From: Lachnospiraceae bacterium
GTDB taxonomy: Bacteria > Bacillota > Clostridia > Lachnospirales > Lachnospiraceae
NCBI GenBank assembly: GCA_017461045.1
Contig: JAFTZJ010000026.1
Span: 1-55,856, forward strand
DNA: 55,856 bases
Direction: 5' to 3'
Position numbers and translations under genes: made by a program. Shown here in pieces: positions 34,883 through 43,065 of this stretch (position 1 is the first letter of the stretch; every line of letters begins with the position of its first letter). Below the pieces are notes generated by a model. The model worked only from the letters and a program-made list of their open reading frames with translations. It ran no database searches and was not told where the DNA came from.

Positions 34883-35560
34883 ATGGACGCTTCAAGAGAT
34901 ATTTTCACAGGAGACACAATAAATGAATATTTGAGTGAAGACTTCAGTGCAGGTATTACCCATGCTATGTGTGTCAGTGATTTGGCAGGCAAATTGGCAA
35001 GGGAACTTGGATTGCCGGAAGAAGATGTAAAAGAAATTGCTTTGGCTGGTATGGTGCATGATATTGGTAAGCTGAAAATCAGTCGGTATATTTATGGTCG
35101 TCAGGAAGATACCATGAAGATTGAAGAAAGCCGATATATCCGCCGACATGCCCAGTTGGGCGAACAGATTTTGAGAAAACAAGGGATGTCAGATAATATC
35201 TGTAATATGGTGTTATATCATCATGAGAATTTTGATGGCTCCGGATATCCGTTTAATTTACGGGGAGAGGAAATACCGTTGGGTGCCAGAATTCTTCGGG
35301 TCTGTGACGTTTTTTCAGCGCTGATTTCAGACCGGCCTTATCGAAAGGCGTTTGATATTAACACTGCTACATTATTGTTAATTGATGAGGTGAAAAACTT
35401 CGATATGCGGGTGTTCCTGGCGTTTCAGAGTGTTATACATAATGAAAGTACGCTGGCGGAATTAGAAGAAATAGAAATGCTGCAGATTCATCGCAGTATC
35501 ACACCGGAATCGGTGAAGGGATTGCTGGATGAGGAAGAACATGATATAGAAAATGAGTGA
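34883..35560 (+). CDS. HD-GYP-type phosphohydrolase domain protein
   Basis: A 225-residue soluble protein with a complete HD-GYP core: GMVHDIGKL (HD pair), RRHAQLGEQIL, LYHHENFDGSGYP (HHE and GYP-like signature) and RILRVCDVFSALISDRPYRKAF. Such domains hydrolyse cyclic di-GMP or related nucleotides. There is no receiver or membrane part, so it is a stand-alone enzyme. I chose ATG 34883, since AGGTGAGG at 34872-34879 is the ribosome binding site; a GTG at 34874 lies inside it. It sits between hemZ and hisS. Confidence 0.85.
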   Translation: MDASRDIFTGDTINEYLSEDFSAGITHAMCVSDLAGKLARELGLPEEDVKEIALAGMVHDIGKLKISRYIYGRQEDTMKIEESRYIRRHAQLGEQILRKQGMSDNICNMVLYHHENFDGSGYPFNLRGEEIPLGARILRVCDVFSALISDRPYRKAFDINTATLLLIDEVKNFDMRVFLAFQSVIHNESTLAELEEIEMLQIHRSITPESVKGLLDEEEHDIENE

Positions 35561-35591
35561 CAGGAGTGTCACATAAGTGGAGGAAATAGAT

Positions 35592-36848
35592 ATGGCAATG
35601 AAGAAAAAGCCGGTTACCGGCATGAAGGACATAATGCCAAAGGAAATGGAAATTCGGGATTATGTCATTGGATTGATTAAGGAAACTTATAAGACCTTTG
35701 GTTTTACATCTGTGGAAACTCCTTGTGTAGAACACATTGAGAATCTTAGCAGTAATCAGGGTGGCGAAAACGAAAAGTTGATTTTCAAAATTCTGAAGCG
35801 GGGAGAGAAGTTGAAATTAGAATCGGCTACCTGCGAAGCAGATTTAGTAGACGGTGGATTACGATATGATTTAACACTTCCGTTGTCCCGTTATTATTCG
35901 AATAATGCGAACGATTTACCAAGTCCGTTTAAGGCATTGCAGATGGGAAATGTATGGAGAGCGGATCGTCCGCAACGCGGCCGTTATCGTCAGTTCATGC
36001 AGTGTGATATTGATATTTTAGGTGAGCCGACTTATTTGGCAGAAATTGAGTTGATTCAGGCAACAACAACCTTGCTTGGCAAGTTGGATTTCCAGAAATT
36101 TACCATTCGAATCAATGACCGTCGGATTTTGAAGGCAATGGCTGCATATAGTGGTTTTGCACCGGAAAGCTATGATACGGTGTTTATTATTCTGGATAAG
36201 ATGGACAAGATTGGTTTGGAAGGCGTGGCAGAAGAATTGGTTAACGCCGGATTTGCGCAGGAGTCCGTAGATAAATATCTGGAATTATTCCGGATTGTAA
36301 CCAATGATGTTGCAGGTGTTGCATTGCTGAAGGAGAAGCTGGACGGCTTCTTAGAGCCGGCAGTTGCAGATGATTTAACAACGATTATTGCAAGTGTGGA
36401 TCAGGTAAAGACTGCAGACTTCAAGATAAGTTTTGACCCGACCTTGGTTCGTGGAATGTCTTACTATACCGGACCGATTTTCGAGATTGCTATGGATGAA
36501 TTCGGTGGTTCCGTAGGTGGCGGTGGTCGTTATGACGAAATGATTGGAAAGTTTACCGGACAGAATACCAGTGCCTGTGGTTTTTCCATTGGCTTCGAGC
36601 GTATCATTATGTTATTATTGGAACGTGATTTTAAAGTGCCGACAGCAGGTTCTAAGGTGGCATTTTTAATTGAAAAGAATATGCCGGCAGATAAGATGTT
36701 AATGATTTTTGAAGAAGCAAAGACAGAACGTTTATCCGGCAAACAGGTAAACATCGTTATGATGAAGAAGAATAAGAAATTCCAGAAGGAACAGATGCAG
36801 GCAGAGGGTTATGAAGAGTTCAAGGAATTCTTCGTAGACCGGATGTAA
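35592..36848 (+). CDS. hisS: Histidine--tRNA ligase
   Basis: A class II aminoacyl-tRNA synthetase of 418 residues. It has KPVTGMKDIMP at the N-terminus, motif 2 (GNVWRADRPQRGRYRQFMQCDIDI), the HisRS-specific LVRGMSYYTGPIFEI and motif 3 (GGGGRYDEMIG ... CGFSIGFERI). A C-terminal anticodon-binding part follows, shorter than in some homologues. I chose ATG 35592, which follows GTGGAGGAAATAGAT; a GTG at 35577 overlaps that site. No T-box leader is visible upstream, so expression seems to come from the operon promoter. Confidence 0.96.
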   Translation: MAMKKKPVTGMKDIMPKEMEIRDYVIGLIKETYKTFGFTSVETPCVEHIENLSSNQGGENEKLIFKILKRGEKLKLESATCEADLVDGGLRYDLTLPLSRYYSNNANDLPSPFKALQMGNVWRADRPQRGRYRQFMQCDIDILGEPTYLAEIELIQATTTLLGKLDFQKFTIRINDRRILKAMAAYSGFAPESYDTVFIILDKMDKIGLEGVAEELVNAGFAQESVDKYLELFRIVTNDVAGVALLKEKLDGFLEPAVADDLTTIIASVDQVKTADFKISFDPTLVRGMSYYTGPIFEIAMDEFGGSVGGGGRYDEMIGKFTGQNTSACGFSIGFERIIMLLLERDFKVPTAGSKVAFLIEKNMPADKMLMIFEEAKTERLSGKQVNIVMMKKNKKFQKEQMQAEGYEEFKEFFVDRM

Positions 36849-36874
36849 GTATAGAAGCAATAGGAGGAAGAACA

Positions 36875-38668
36875 ATGGCAGAATCTATGCAGGGCTTAAA
36901 GAGAAGCCATAGATGTGCAGAATTAAACAAGGCAAATGTAGGAGAGCAGGTAACCGTTATGGGTTGGGTACAGAAGACCCGTAATACCGGTGGTTTGATT
37001 TTTGCTGATTTACGTGACCGCAGTGGTTTGTTACAGATTACCTTTAACAGTGAAAAGTTATCGGAAGAGACCTTTAATAAGGCATACAAGTTAAGAAGTG
37101 AATTCGTAATCGCAGTTACCGGTACCGTTGTAGAACGGGAAGGTGGCGTAAATAAGAATCTGATTACCGGTGAAATCGAAGTAATTGCCGATTCTTTACG
37201 AGTGTTATCTGAGGCAGAGACTCCTCCATTCCCAATTGAGGAGAACAGTAAGACCAAGGAAGAGCTTCGTTTGAAGCATCGTTATTTGGATTTGCGTCGC
37301 CCGGACTTACAGGCGAATATTATGTTGCGCAGTAAGGTGTGCGTATTAACTCGTGCATTTTTAGCAGAAGAAGGATTCTTAGAGATTGAGACACCAATGT
37401 TAACCAAATCTACTCCGGAAGGAGCCAGAGATTACTTGGTGCCAAGCCGTGTGCATCCGGGTAGCTTCTATGCGTTACCACAGTCACCACAGATTTTTAA
37501 GCAGTTATTGATGTGTTCCGGATATGACCGTTATTTCCAGATTGCAAGATGCTTCCGTGATGAAGATTTACGTGCAGACCGTCAGCCGGAATTTACCCAG
37601 ATTGATATGGAATTATCCTTCGTGGATGTAGATGACGTTATCGATGTAAATGAGCGTCTGTTGGCAAAGTTGTTTAAGGAATCCGTAGGTGTGGATGTAA
37701 CATTGCCGATTCAGAGAATGACATGGAAGGAAGCTATGGACCGTTTTGGTTCGGACAAGCCGGATTTACGATTTGGAATGGAATTACATGATGTGACAGA
37801 TGTTGTTAAGGATTGCGAATTCGTCGTTTTCAAGGGTGCCATTGAGAATGGTGGTAGTGTTCGCGGTATTAATGCAGAAGGTCAAGGTGCAATGCCTAGA
37901 AAGAAAATCGATGCATTGGTTGATTTTGCAAAGGGTTATGGTGCAAAGGGCTTGGCTTATGTAGCGATTAATGAGGATGGTACTTATAAATCATCATTTG
38001 CAAAGTTTATGAAGCCGGAAGAAATGGATGCGCTGGTAGCAGCTATGGAAGGTAAGCCGGGAGACTTATTACTCTTTGCTGCAGATAAGAATAAATTAGT
38101 TTATGACGTATTGGGAGCCCTTCGTCTGGAGCTTGCTAACCAGATGGGCTTATTAGATAAGAATGAGTACCGTTTCGTATGGATTACAGAATTCCCATTG
38201 TTAGAGTGGAGCGAGGAGCAGGGTCGATATATGGCAATGCATCATCCGTTTACTATGCCGATGGAAGAGGATTTACAGTATTTGGAAACCGAGCCGGGAC
38301 GTGTGCGTGCTAAGGCATATGATATCGTATTGAATGGTACAGAAATCGGTGGTGGTTCGGTTCGTATCCATCAGGATGATGTGCAGGAGCGTATGTTTGA
38401 AGCCTTAGGATTTACCAAGGAAGCTGCTTATGAGCAGTTCGGATTCCTGTTAAATGCATTTAAGTATGGCGTGACTCCTCATGCAGGTCTGGCATATGGA
38501 TTGGATCGTTTGGTTATGTTAATGGCAAAAGAAGATTCCATTCGTGATGTTATTGCATTCCCGAAGGTGAAGGACGCATCTTGTCTGATGTCAGAAGCAC
38601 CAAATGTTGTAGATCCAAAGCAGTTAGAAGAATTAGAGATTGCTGTTATGGCAAAGGAAGAGGAGTAA
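36875..38668 (+). CDS. aspS: Aspartate--tRNA ligase
   Basis: A class II synthetase of 597 residues. The N-terminal OB-fold tRNA-binding domain (VGEQVTVMGWVQKTRNTGGLIFADLRDRSG type) is followed by motif 1, motif 2 (QIARCFRDEDLRADRQPEFTQ), the GAD insertion domain typical of bacteria and motif 3 (AYGLDRLVM). The start ATG follows AGGAGGAAGAACA. Whether it is discriminating or also charges tRNA-Asn cannot be decided here. It forms a hisS-aspS pair as in many Firmicutes. Confidence 0.97.
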   Translation: MAESMQGLKRSHRCAELNKANVGEQVTVMGWVQKTRNTGGLIFADLRDRSGLLQITFNSEKLSEETFNKAYKLRSEFVIAVTGTVVEREGGVNKNLITGEIEVIADSLRVLSEAETPPFPIEENSKTKEELRLKHRYLDLRRPDLQANIMLRSKVCVLTRAFLAEEGFLEIETPMLTKSTPEGARDYLVPSRVHPGSFYALPQSPQIFKQLLMCSGYDRYFQIARCFRDEDLRADRQPEFTQIDMELSFVDVDDVIDVNERLLAKLFKESVGVDVTLPIQRMTWKEAMDRFGSDKPDLRFGMELHDVTDVVKDCEFVVFKGAIENGGSVRGINAEGQGAMPRKKIDALVDFAKGYGAKGLAYVAINEDGTYKSSFAKFMKPEEMDALVAAMEGKPGDLLLFAADKNKLVYDVLGALRLELANQMGLLDKNEYRFVWITEFPLLEWSEEQGRYMAMHHPFTMPMEEDLQYLETEPGRVRAKAYDIVLNGTEIGGGSVRIHQDDVQERMFEALGFTKEAAYEQFGFLLNAFKYGVTPHAGLAYGLDRLVMLMAKEDSIRDVIAFPKVKDASCLMSEAPNVVDPKQLEELEIAVMAKEEE

Positions 38669-38673
38669 GTAAT

Positions 38674-39756
38674 TTGATAAAGGGGAAGAAGTATGGATGC
38701 CTGCTGGGAGTGTGTTGTATACTCTGTATGGTAGGAACCGCTTGCGGAAAAACAAATGTTACACCAGATACGGAAAGCGGAAGTACGGAAAGCATAGAAG
38801 CAATTGCGACAACGGAAGGAACCACAGAGATGGTTACGCCGGTGGAACACGAAGGATATCGGGATTTGGAAGCGGAATTTACAGACCCATGTAAGTCGGT
38901 TGCGAATCCGGGAACCCGGGAAAATTTTTCTTTTGAAGTAGATGGCAAAAAATATGTATTCACAGAAACGGAAACATTATGGTTGTATAACCAGTCTATA
39001 ATAAACGAATGTGAAACCCAGTTTTTGCTAAGTGTCCGAGGCAACAAGGTAGTGCTTGCTATTCCGGAGGAAGAAGAACTGGAAGCATTGAATTTTGCAG
39101 ACTACGATGCGGTATATGAGGATGATGTAGTAACCATTTACCGGGAAAAACAGGAGGAAGAGGAAACTACAGAGGAAGCGGATGAAGAAGAGGCGACCAT
39201 GTATGTGACTCTATATGATTTAACATATAAAGTGCAGTTCTGGGAAACATTATTAGACCGACAGCTAGTGACCACTAATTCCTTATACGAACGAGTGGCA
39301 CAAATGGGAACAGCCATTGTTCCGGCAGAATCTAAGGAAACCTTGTCTAATGTCATTGAGGGTATGCGGGAAAATCCGGTATTTGAAGATTATAAATTGG
39401 CGTTTCGGGAAAATGTAGAATATGCAGGATATATTTTCTGTTCTCCAAACAGCGGAGATGCGAATTATGATGACGTTAGTATTGTAATGTCTGTAAGAGT
39501 GCCGGAATGGAACGATTATGCGATGATTCACATTGAGGGAATTCCGGATTATGAGGACCGGTTAGAAGAAACAGGAGAAACCTTTGGTGATTATCCGATA
39601 TTGGCGGATTATGCAGGGGAGTTGAAATACTTCCTGATTGGAGAAGGCAATACCTGTATTTATATAGATGGTGCTCCGTCAGATGCAGGAAGCTTTGCAG
39701 ACAGCTATTCGGCAAAAGAGGCTGCCTATATATTTGAATTAGTGTTGACGAAATAA
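38674..39756 (+). CDS. Probable lipoprotein of unknown function
   Basis: A 360-residue protein, family not recognised. The N-terminus has a basic stretch (IKGKKYG), a hydrophobic core and MVGTACGK, where Cys24 is a likely lipid attachment site although the -3 position is Gly rather than Leu. A Thr/Glu-rich linker follows (about 25-60), then an acidic domain with an EEEETTEEADEEE stretch in the middle. It starts with TTG at 38674, 5 bases after aspS, with GAGGAG of the aspS end as ribosome binding site. It is the last gene of the recJ-rel operon; the terminator follows. Confidence 0.68.
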   Translation: MIKGKKYGCLLGVCCILCMVGTACGKTNVTPDTESGSTESIEAIATTEGTTEMVTPVEHEGYRDLEAEFTDPCKSVANPGTRENFSFEVDGKKYVFTETETLWLYNQSIINECETQFLLSVRGNKVVLAIPEEEELEALNFADYDAVYEDDVVTIYREKQEEEETTEEADEEEATMYVTLYDLTYKVQFWETLLDRQLVTTNSLYERVAQMGTAIVPAESKETLSNVIEGMRENPVFEDYKLAFRENVEYAGYIFCSPNSGDANYDDVSIVMSVRVPEWNDYAMIHIEGIPDYEDRLEETGETFGDYPILADYAGELKYFLIGEGNTCIYIDGAPSDAGSFADSYSAKEAAYIFELVLTK

Positions 39757-39764
39757 TGTTTAAT

Positions 39765-39804
39765 AAAAAACACTTGCTTATATTAATATAGGCAAGTGTT
39801 TTTT
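39765..39804. terminator. Bidirectional intrinsic terminator
   Basis: A 12-bp stem (39771-39782 with 39787-39798, one G-U) with six A residues before and six T residues after. It separates the plus-strand lipoprotein gene from the minus-strand GH26 gene and can serve both. Confidence 0.9.
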
Positions 39805-39819
39805 ACTATATTCAGCAGT

Positions 39820-40755
39820 CTATAAGGTTACTGCATAATCGCTTTGATACATATCAATTAAAGCGGAATTGTAATTGTGGTCTTCGGTTAAGCAGAATTC
39901 TTTGGACCAGGTCATGTAGAATGCCCAAGGAATCTGACTTTGTTCTAAGAGTTTGATATCCGGAATAACACCGACTTCTGTTAATGCCATTACTTTGTTC
40001 TTACTGGTGTTTGACTGTAGAATGCCATATTCGGTCTTGTAATCCGTAACAGTATGTGGCGTTGCATAAATATCCCAGCCGATTACGTCTACGTATTCAT
40101 CTCCCGGATAACCATTGTAAGCAGGTGCACTCCAAACCCAAAGCAGGTGGTTCAGTTTTTTCTCATTTACATAATAGGTATACATTAGCCGATACAGTTC
40201 TTTGGCAACCTCCGGTCCTTTGGAACCCCACCAAAACCAATCGCCCTCGGCTTCGTGTAATGGTCTCCATAATACAGGAATGTTTGCCTCCTGGAAGCGA
40301 CGGAGTTCTTCAGCAATTACATCTAAGTCGCTGAAAAATGCCTTGCGTTCCGGTGTGCCTTCAATAAGAACCTGGCATGGGTCGAAATCTGTATGTCTGG
40401 CATAGAAACTCTTGTCCCGACCGCCGATTGGAGAAAACCAATGGAAACAAAGACTTACGATTCCGTTGTTTTCTTTGGCCCATTCTAAAGCAGTATCCAT
40501 AGTATGCTTGTTCTCTTCTACTTCAACTAGACATTCTTCGGAAGCGTCCCCATAGTTAACATTTGGAGAATATGCCAGAAGCTCGAATTCTAAGAGCTTT
40601 GGATATTTGCCGGTTATGTTATGAATGTGGGTGCGTTCTTCCATAGGAATGGTCTGCGTGTGCTGACCGGTAATAATCTTCTTGCCTGCAGTGTTGTATA
40701 AGTATTCTAATAATTCCTTTGCTTCTTTGGTTGCGTGAGTATTAACTGGTGTCAT
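39820..40755 (-). CDS. Glycoside hydrolase family 26, cytoplasmic beta-mannanase-like
   Basis: A 311-residue (beta/alpha)8 enzyme. The acid/base Glu lies in VLWRPLHEAEGDWFWWG, the nucleophile Glu in MALTEVG near residue 265, and KIITGQHTQ and SLCFHWFSP are further family motifs. There is no signal peptide, so it would act on short mannan fragments inside the cell. The start ATG follows AGGAGGGCG. It is 34 bases downstream of the epimerase gene. Together they fit intracellular use of beta-mannooligosaccharides; other GH26 specificities remain possible. Confidence 0.88.
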   Translation of the reverse strand: MTPVNTHATKEAKELLEYLYNTAGKKIITGQHTQTIPMEERTHIHNITGKYPKLLEFELLAYSPNVNYGDASEECLVEVEENKHTMDTALEWAKENNGIVSLCFHWFSPIGGRDKSFYARHTDFDPCQVLIEGTPERKAFFSDLDVIAEELRRFQEANIPVLWRPLHEAEGDWFWWGSKGPEVAKELYRLMYTYYVNEKKLNHLLWVWSAPAYNGYPGDEYVDVIGWDIYATPHTVTDYKTEYGILQSNTSKNKVMALTEVGVIPDIKLLEQSQIPWAFYMTWSKEFCLTEDHNYNSALIDMYQSDYAVTL

Positions 40756-40789
40756 GATAATCGCCCTCCTATTATATTTCTCAAACGAA

Positions 40790-41953
40790 TTAGTGCATGC
40801 GGTTGATAATTTCCAAGCACATTCTTCCGTTGTGATATGGACATTTCCATGGTTCTACAATTGGAAGTCTGCTGGATGGATTTCCGTCTGCGTCTACTTC
40901 GGTATACCATTCAGAGTTTGGTCTAGGATCAATCAAATTGGTCTCGATGTAATTCCAGATATCTTCTGCTGTTTCCTTGAAACGAACGTCATTGGTCTTC
41001 TGGTAAGCATTATAGAAACCAACAATGGATTCGCACTGTACCCACCAGATACGGGTGGTCAATACAACGCCCTTTTCGCATTCTGCCATAACAGAATGAT
41101 TTTCATAAGCTACCTTGTAAATCTGTTCGGTTAAATCCATAATCATTGGAGCTAAACGATTGGATAATTCAGCGTCATCCAGTACCGTTAAAGCTCGGTC
41201 GATTAACCAGGTTGCTTCAATGTCATGACCGTAGGAATGAAGATCCAAAATGGAATTCATATCTGCATCGAAGAACACTTCTAAACGATGTAATTCTGGA
41301 TTGTACAGATTCTCTAAGAATTCTGCTGTTGTCCAGTATAAACGTTCCCGAACCTCCGGATTCTTAGTAACCCGATATAATTCAGTATATGCCTCGCAGA
41401 TGTGCAACAAAGTATTCATGGTCTTGTCTGCGATAACATTATTTTCTGATAATTTGTCATTGGCATTTGGTACAAAATCTCTGGTGTAAGATTCGCCATA
41501 GCCTTCACCAAGACGACATTTGGTTTCAATAATGGCATAAAGGTTCATAGCAATATCTAGTGCCTCTGTATTATGGGTTGCATCATAGTAGGAGGATAAG
41601 GCATAAACTGCAAATGCCTGATTATAGGTATGCTTAGTTGTGTCCTCCGGCTTACCGTCGTAAGTTAATGACCAGTAGATGCCGCCTTGTTCCGTATCCA
41701 GACAGTAGGTTTTCAAAAACTCAAATGCGTGGTCTGCATATGGTAAAACGGATTCATCTTTCGTTGTTAAGTATACATTAGAAAAGAACCATAAGATTCT
41801 GCTGTTTAGGATACCGCCTTTGATTGCTTTTTTGTCCAGATTCAAATCGAAATCCAGTAAGCCGTAATATCCGCCGAATTCTTTGTCAATCATGCCCTTC
41901 CAAAATGGAAGAATACAGTTGTTCAGGTTTTTAGTAATGTTCTCTTTTAACAT
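40790..41953 (-). CDS. AGE-family epimerase, probable cellobiose/mannobiose 2-epimerase
   Basis: A 387-residue (alpha/alpha)6-barrel enzyme that inverts C2 of the reducing sugar (cellobiose to glucosyl-mannose, mannobiose to mannosyl-glucose). Family features include FWKGMIDKEFGGYYG, GGILNSRILWFFSN, NQAFAVYALSSYYDAT, HSYGHDIEATWL and the late RIWWVQCESIVGFYNAYQ and KCPYHNGRMCLEI. I chose ATG 41953, with AAGGAGGACATCTTC upstream. Next to a GH26 gene, conversion of mannobiose for phosphorolysis is likely; the matching phosphorylase is not in the window. Confidence 0.88.
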   Translation of the reverse strand: MLKENITKNLNNCILPFWKGMIDKEFGGYYGLLDFDLNLDKKAIKGGILNSRILWFFSNVYLTTKDESVLPYADHAFEFLKTYCLDTEQGGIYWSLTYDGKPEDTTKHTYNQAFAVYALSSYYDATHNTEALDIAMNLYAIIETKCRLGEGYGESYTRDFVPNANDKLSENNVIADKTMNTLLHICEAYTELYRVTKNPEVRERLYWTTAEFLENLYNPELHRLEVFFDADMNSILDLHSYGHDIEATWLIDRALTVLDDAELSNRLAPMIMDLTEQIYKVAYENHSVMAECEKGVVLTTRIWWVQCESIVGFYNAYQKTNDVRFKETAEDIWNYIETNLIDPRPNSEWYTEVDADGNPSSRLPIVEPWKCPYHNGRMCLEIINRMH

Positions 41954-41995
41954 GAAGATGTCCTCCTTGTGGTATTTGTCATTTTTCATGAGTTT

Positions 41996-42024
41996 ATTAT
42001 AGAAATCAAGATGGAACATATCTA
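41996..42024 (-). promoter_or_regulatory. Probable activator-dependent promoter of the epimerase-GH26 operon
   Basis: The minus strand has a perfect TATAAT (41996-42001) but a poor -35 (TAGATA, 42019-42024) at 17 bases. A weak -35 with the palindrome at 42040-42060 just upstream is the geometry of an AraC-activated promoter. Confidence 0.5.
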
Positions 42025-42039
42025 GAATAGATAAATCAA

Positions 42040-42060
42040 AAAATAGAACGAATCTATTTT
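42040..42060. promoter_or_regulatory. Palindromic operator candidate between epimerase and AraC genes
   Basis: AAAATAGA (42040-42047) and TCTATTTT (42053-42060) form a perfect 8-bp inverted repeat with 5 bases between. A third half-site, GAATAGA, is at 42025-42031. The site is upstream of the epimerase promoter and ends 7 bases before the AraC -35, so a bound regulator could control both. Confidence 0.6.
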
Positions 42061-42067
42061 GTTTTTG

Positions 42068-42096
42068 TTGTTAGTTGGATAAGGCTGTGATAAAAT
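42068..42096 (+). promoter_or_regulatory. Promoter of the AraC-family regulator
   Basis: TTGTTA (42068-42073), 17-base spacer, TAAAAT (42091-42096). The start of transcription would be near 42103, about 90 bases before the chosen start codon. Confidence 0.55.
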
Positions 42097-42192
42097 AGGG
42101 ATGCCTGTAACGGAAAATGTAAAATGCCTATTACAGATAAAACGGTAAAACAGACAGTAAAGAACTTAATTATGCAGAAAGAGGATACATTT

Positions 42193-43065
42193 ATGGCAGG
42201 ATTATTTGAATACATTGATGTTATGAATACCCCTTATCAGATTTATATGGAAGAGGTTACGGATAAAGAATTTCGGGTAAAAGGACATTGGCATTATTTT
42301 GTAGAAATCCTATATGTAGTAGAGGGCGGGATTTATGTGGATTGCGGTAACTATCGGCGAACCTTACTGGTTGGAGATATGATTGTATTGCCACCGAAGA
42401 TGCTACATCGAATACAGGTGTTTGGAGAATTGCCAACGCGATATGCAGTAGTAAAATTTGATTTGAATGCAATTAAGATTTCGGGGGTGTACTTGTCAAA
42501 GATTCGTAAGACCTTGTCCGGAATTCAGGAAAAGAAAGCAATGCTGTTTACTAAGGAAGAACAGGAACAATATGACTTGGGAACGTGTATTCAGGATTGT
42601 CTGCAGGAATTAGATGAGAAGGCCTTTGGTTACGAGTGGAATGTGTATTCTCATTTATCAACCATGCTGGTATACATGGTTCGTATGTGGGAGCAGAAAA
42701 ATGATGATGTAGAGCCGGATGCAGAAGGTGAGTCGGGCACCATGCTTCTGGATGGGGTTTTGGAGTATATAGATGCTCATTCCTTTGAGGTGATACGGGT
42801 GCAGGATTTGGCAGACCGATGCGGTATGAGTTACTCGAATTTTGCAAAGGTATTTAAACAGCAGTTTGGGCGTTCCTGCAAAGAATACATTGAGTATATT
42901 CGAATCTCCAAAGCGGAAGAACTGGTTCTGTATAGCGATTATGATATTAGCTATATTGCTCAGGAAACCGGCTTTGCCGATACCAGTCATTTTATTCGAA
43001 TTTACAAACGATTCAAGGAAGAAACGCCCAAACAGGCAAGATTGAAATTACAAAATTTCCAATAA
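42193..43065 (+). CDS. AraC-family transcriptional regulator
   Basis: A 290-residue sugar-type regulator. The N-terminal cupin domain has HWHYFVEILYVVEGG and LVGDMIVLPPKMLHRI. The C-terminal 100 residues hold two helix-turn-helix units: VQDLADRCGMSYSNFAKVFKQ and ISYIAQETGFADTSHFIRIYKR. It is divergent from the epimerase-GH26 operon and so is its likely activator. I chose ATG 42193, preceded by AGAGGATACATTT; an upstream ATG at 42124 has no clear ribosome binding site. Its 3' end overlaps the convergent aminotransferase gene by 18 bases. Confidence 0.93.
   Translation: MAGLFEYIDVMNTPYQIYMEEVTDKEFRVKGHWHYFVEILYVVEGGIYVDCGNYRRTLLVGDMIVLPPKMLHRIQVFGELPTRYAVVKFDLNAIKISGVYLSKIRKTLSGIQEKKAMLFTKEEQEQYDLGTCIQDCLQELDEKAFGYEWNVYSHLSTMLVYMVRMWEQKNDDVEPDAEGESGTMLLDGVLEYIDAHSFEVIRVQDLADRCGMSYSNFAKVFKQQFGRSCKEYIEYIRISKAEELVLYSDYDISYIAQETGFADTSHFIRIYKRFKEETPKQARLKLQNFQ

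Noticed and set aside
35561-36874. A T-box or other leader control of hisS or aspS
   Set aside because: The gaps before hisS (31 bases) and aspS (26 bases) are too short to hold a T-box.
42124-42192. A longer AraC protein starting at ATG 42124
   Set aside because: No ribosome binding site is visible there; ATG 42193 has AGAGGA at proper spacing and gives the normal family length.
43048-43065. Overlap of the AraC and aminotransferase genes as a possible annotation error
   Set aside because: Both proteins are complete at the C-terminus; an 18-base convergent overlap is common in compact genomes.
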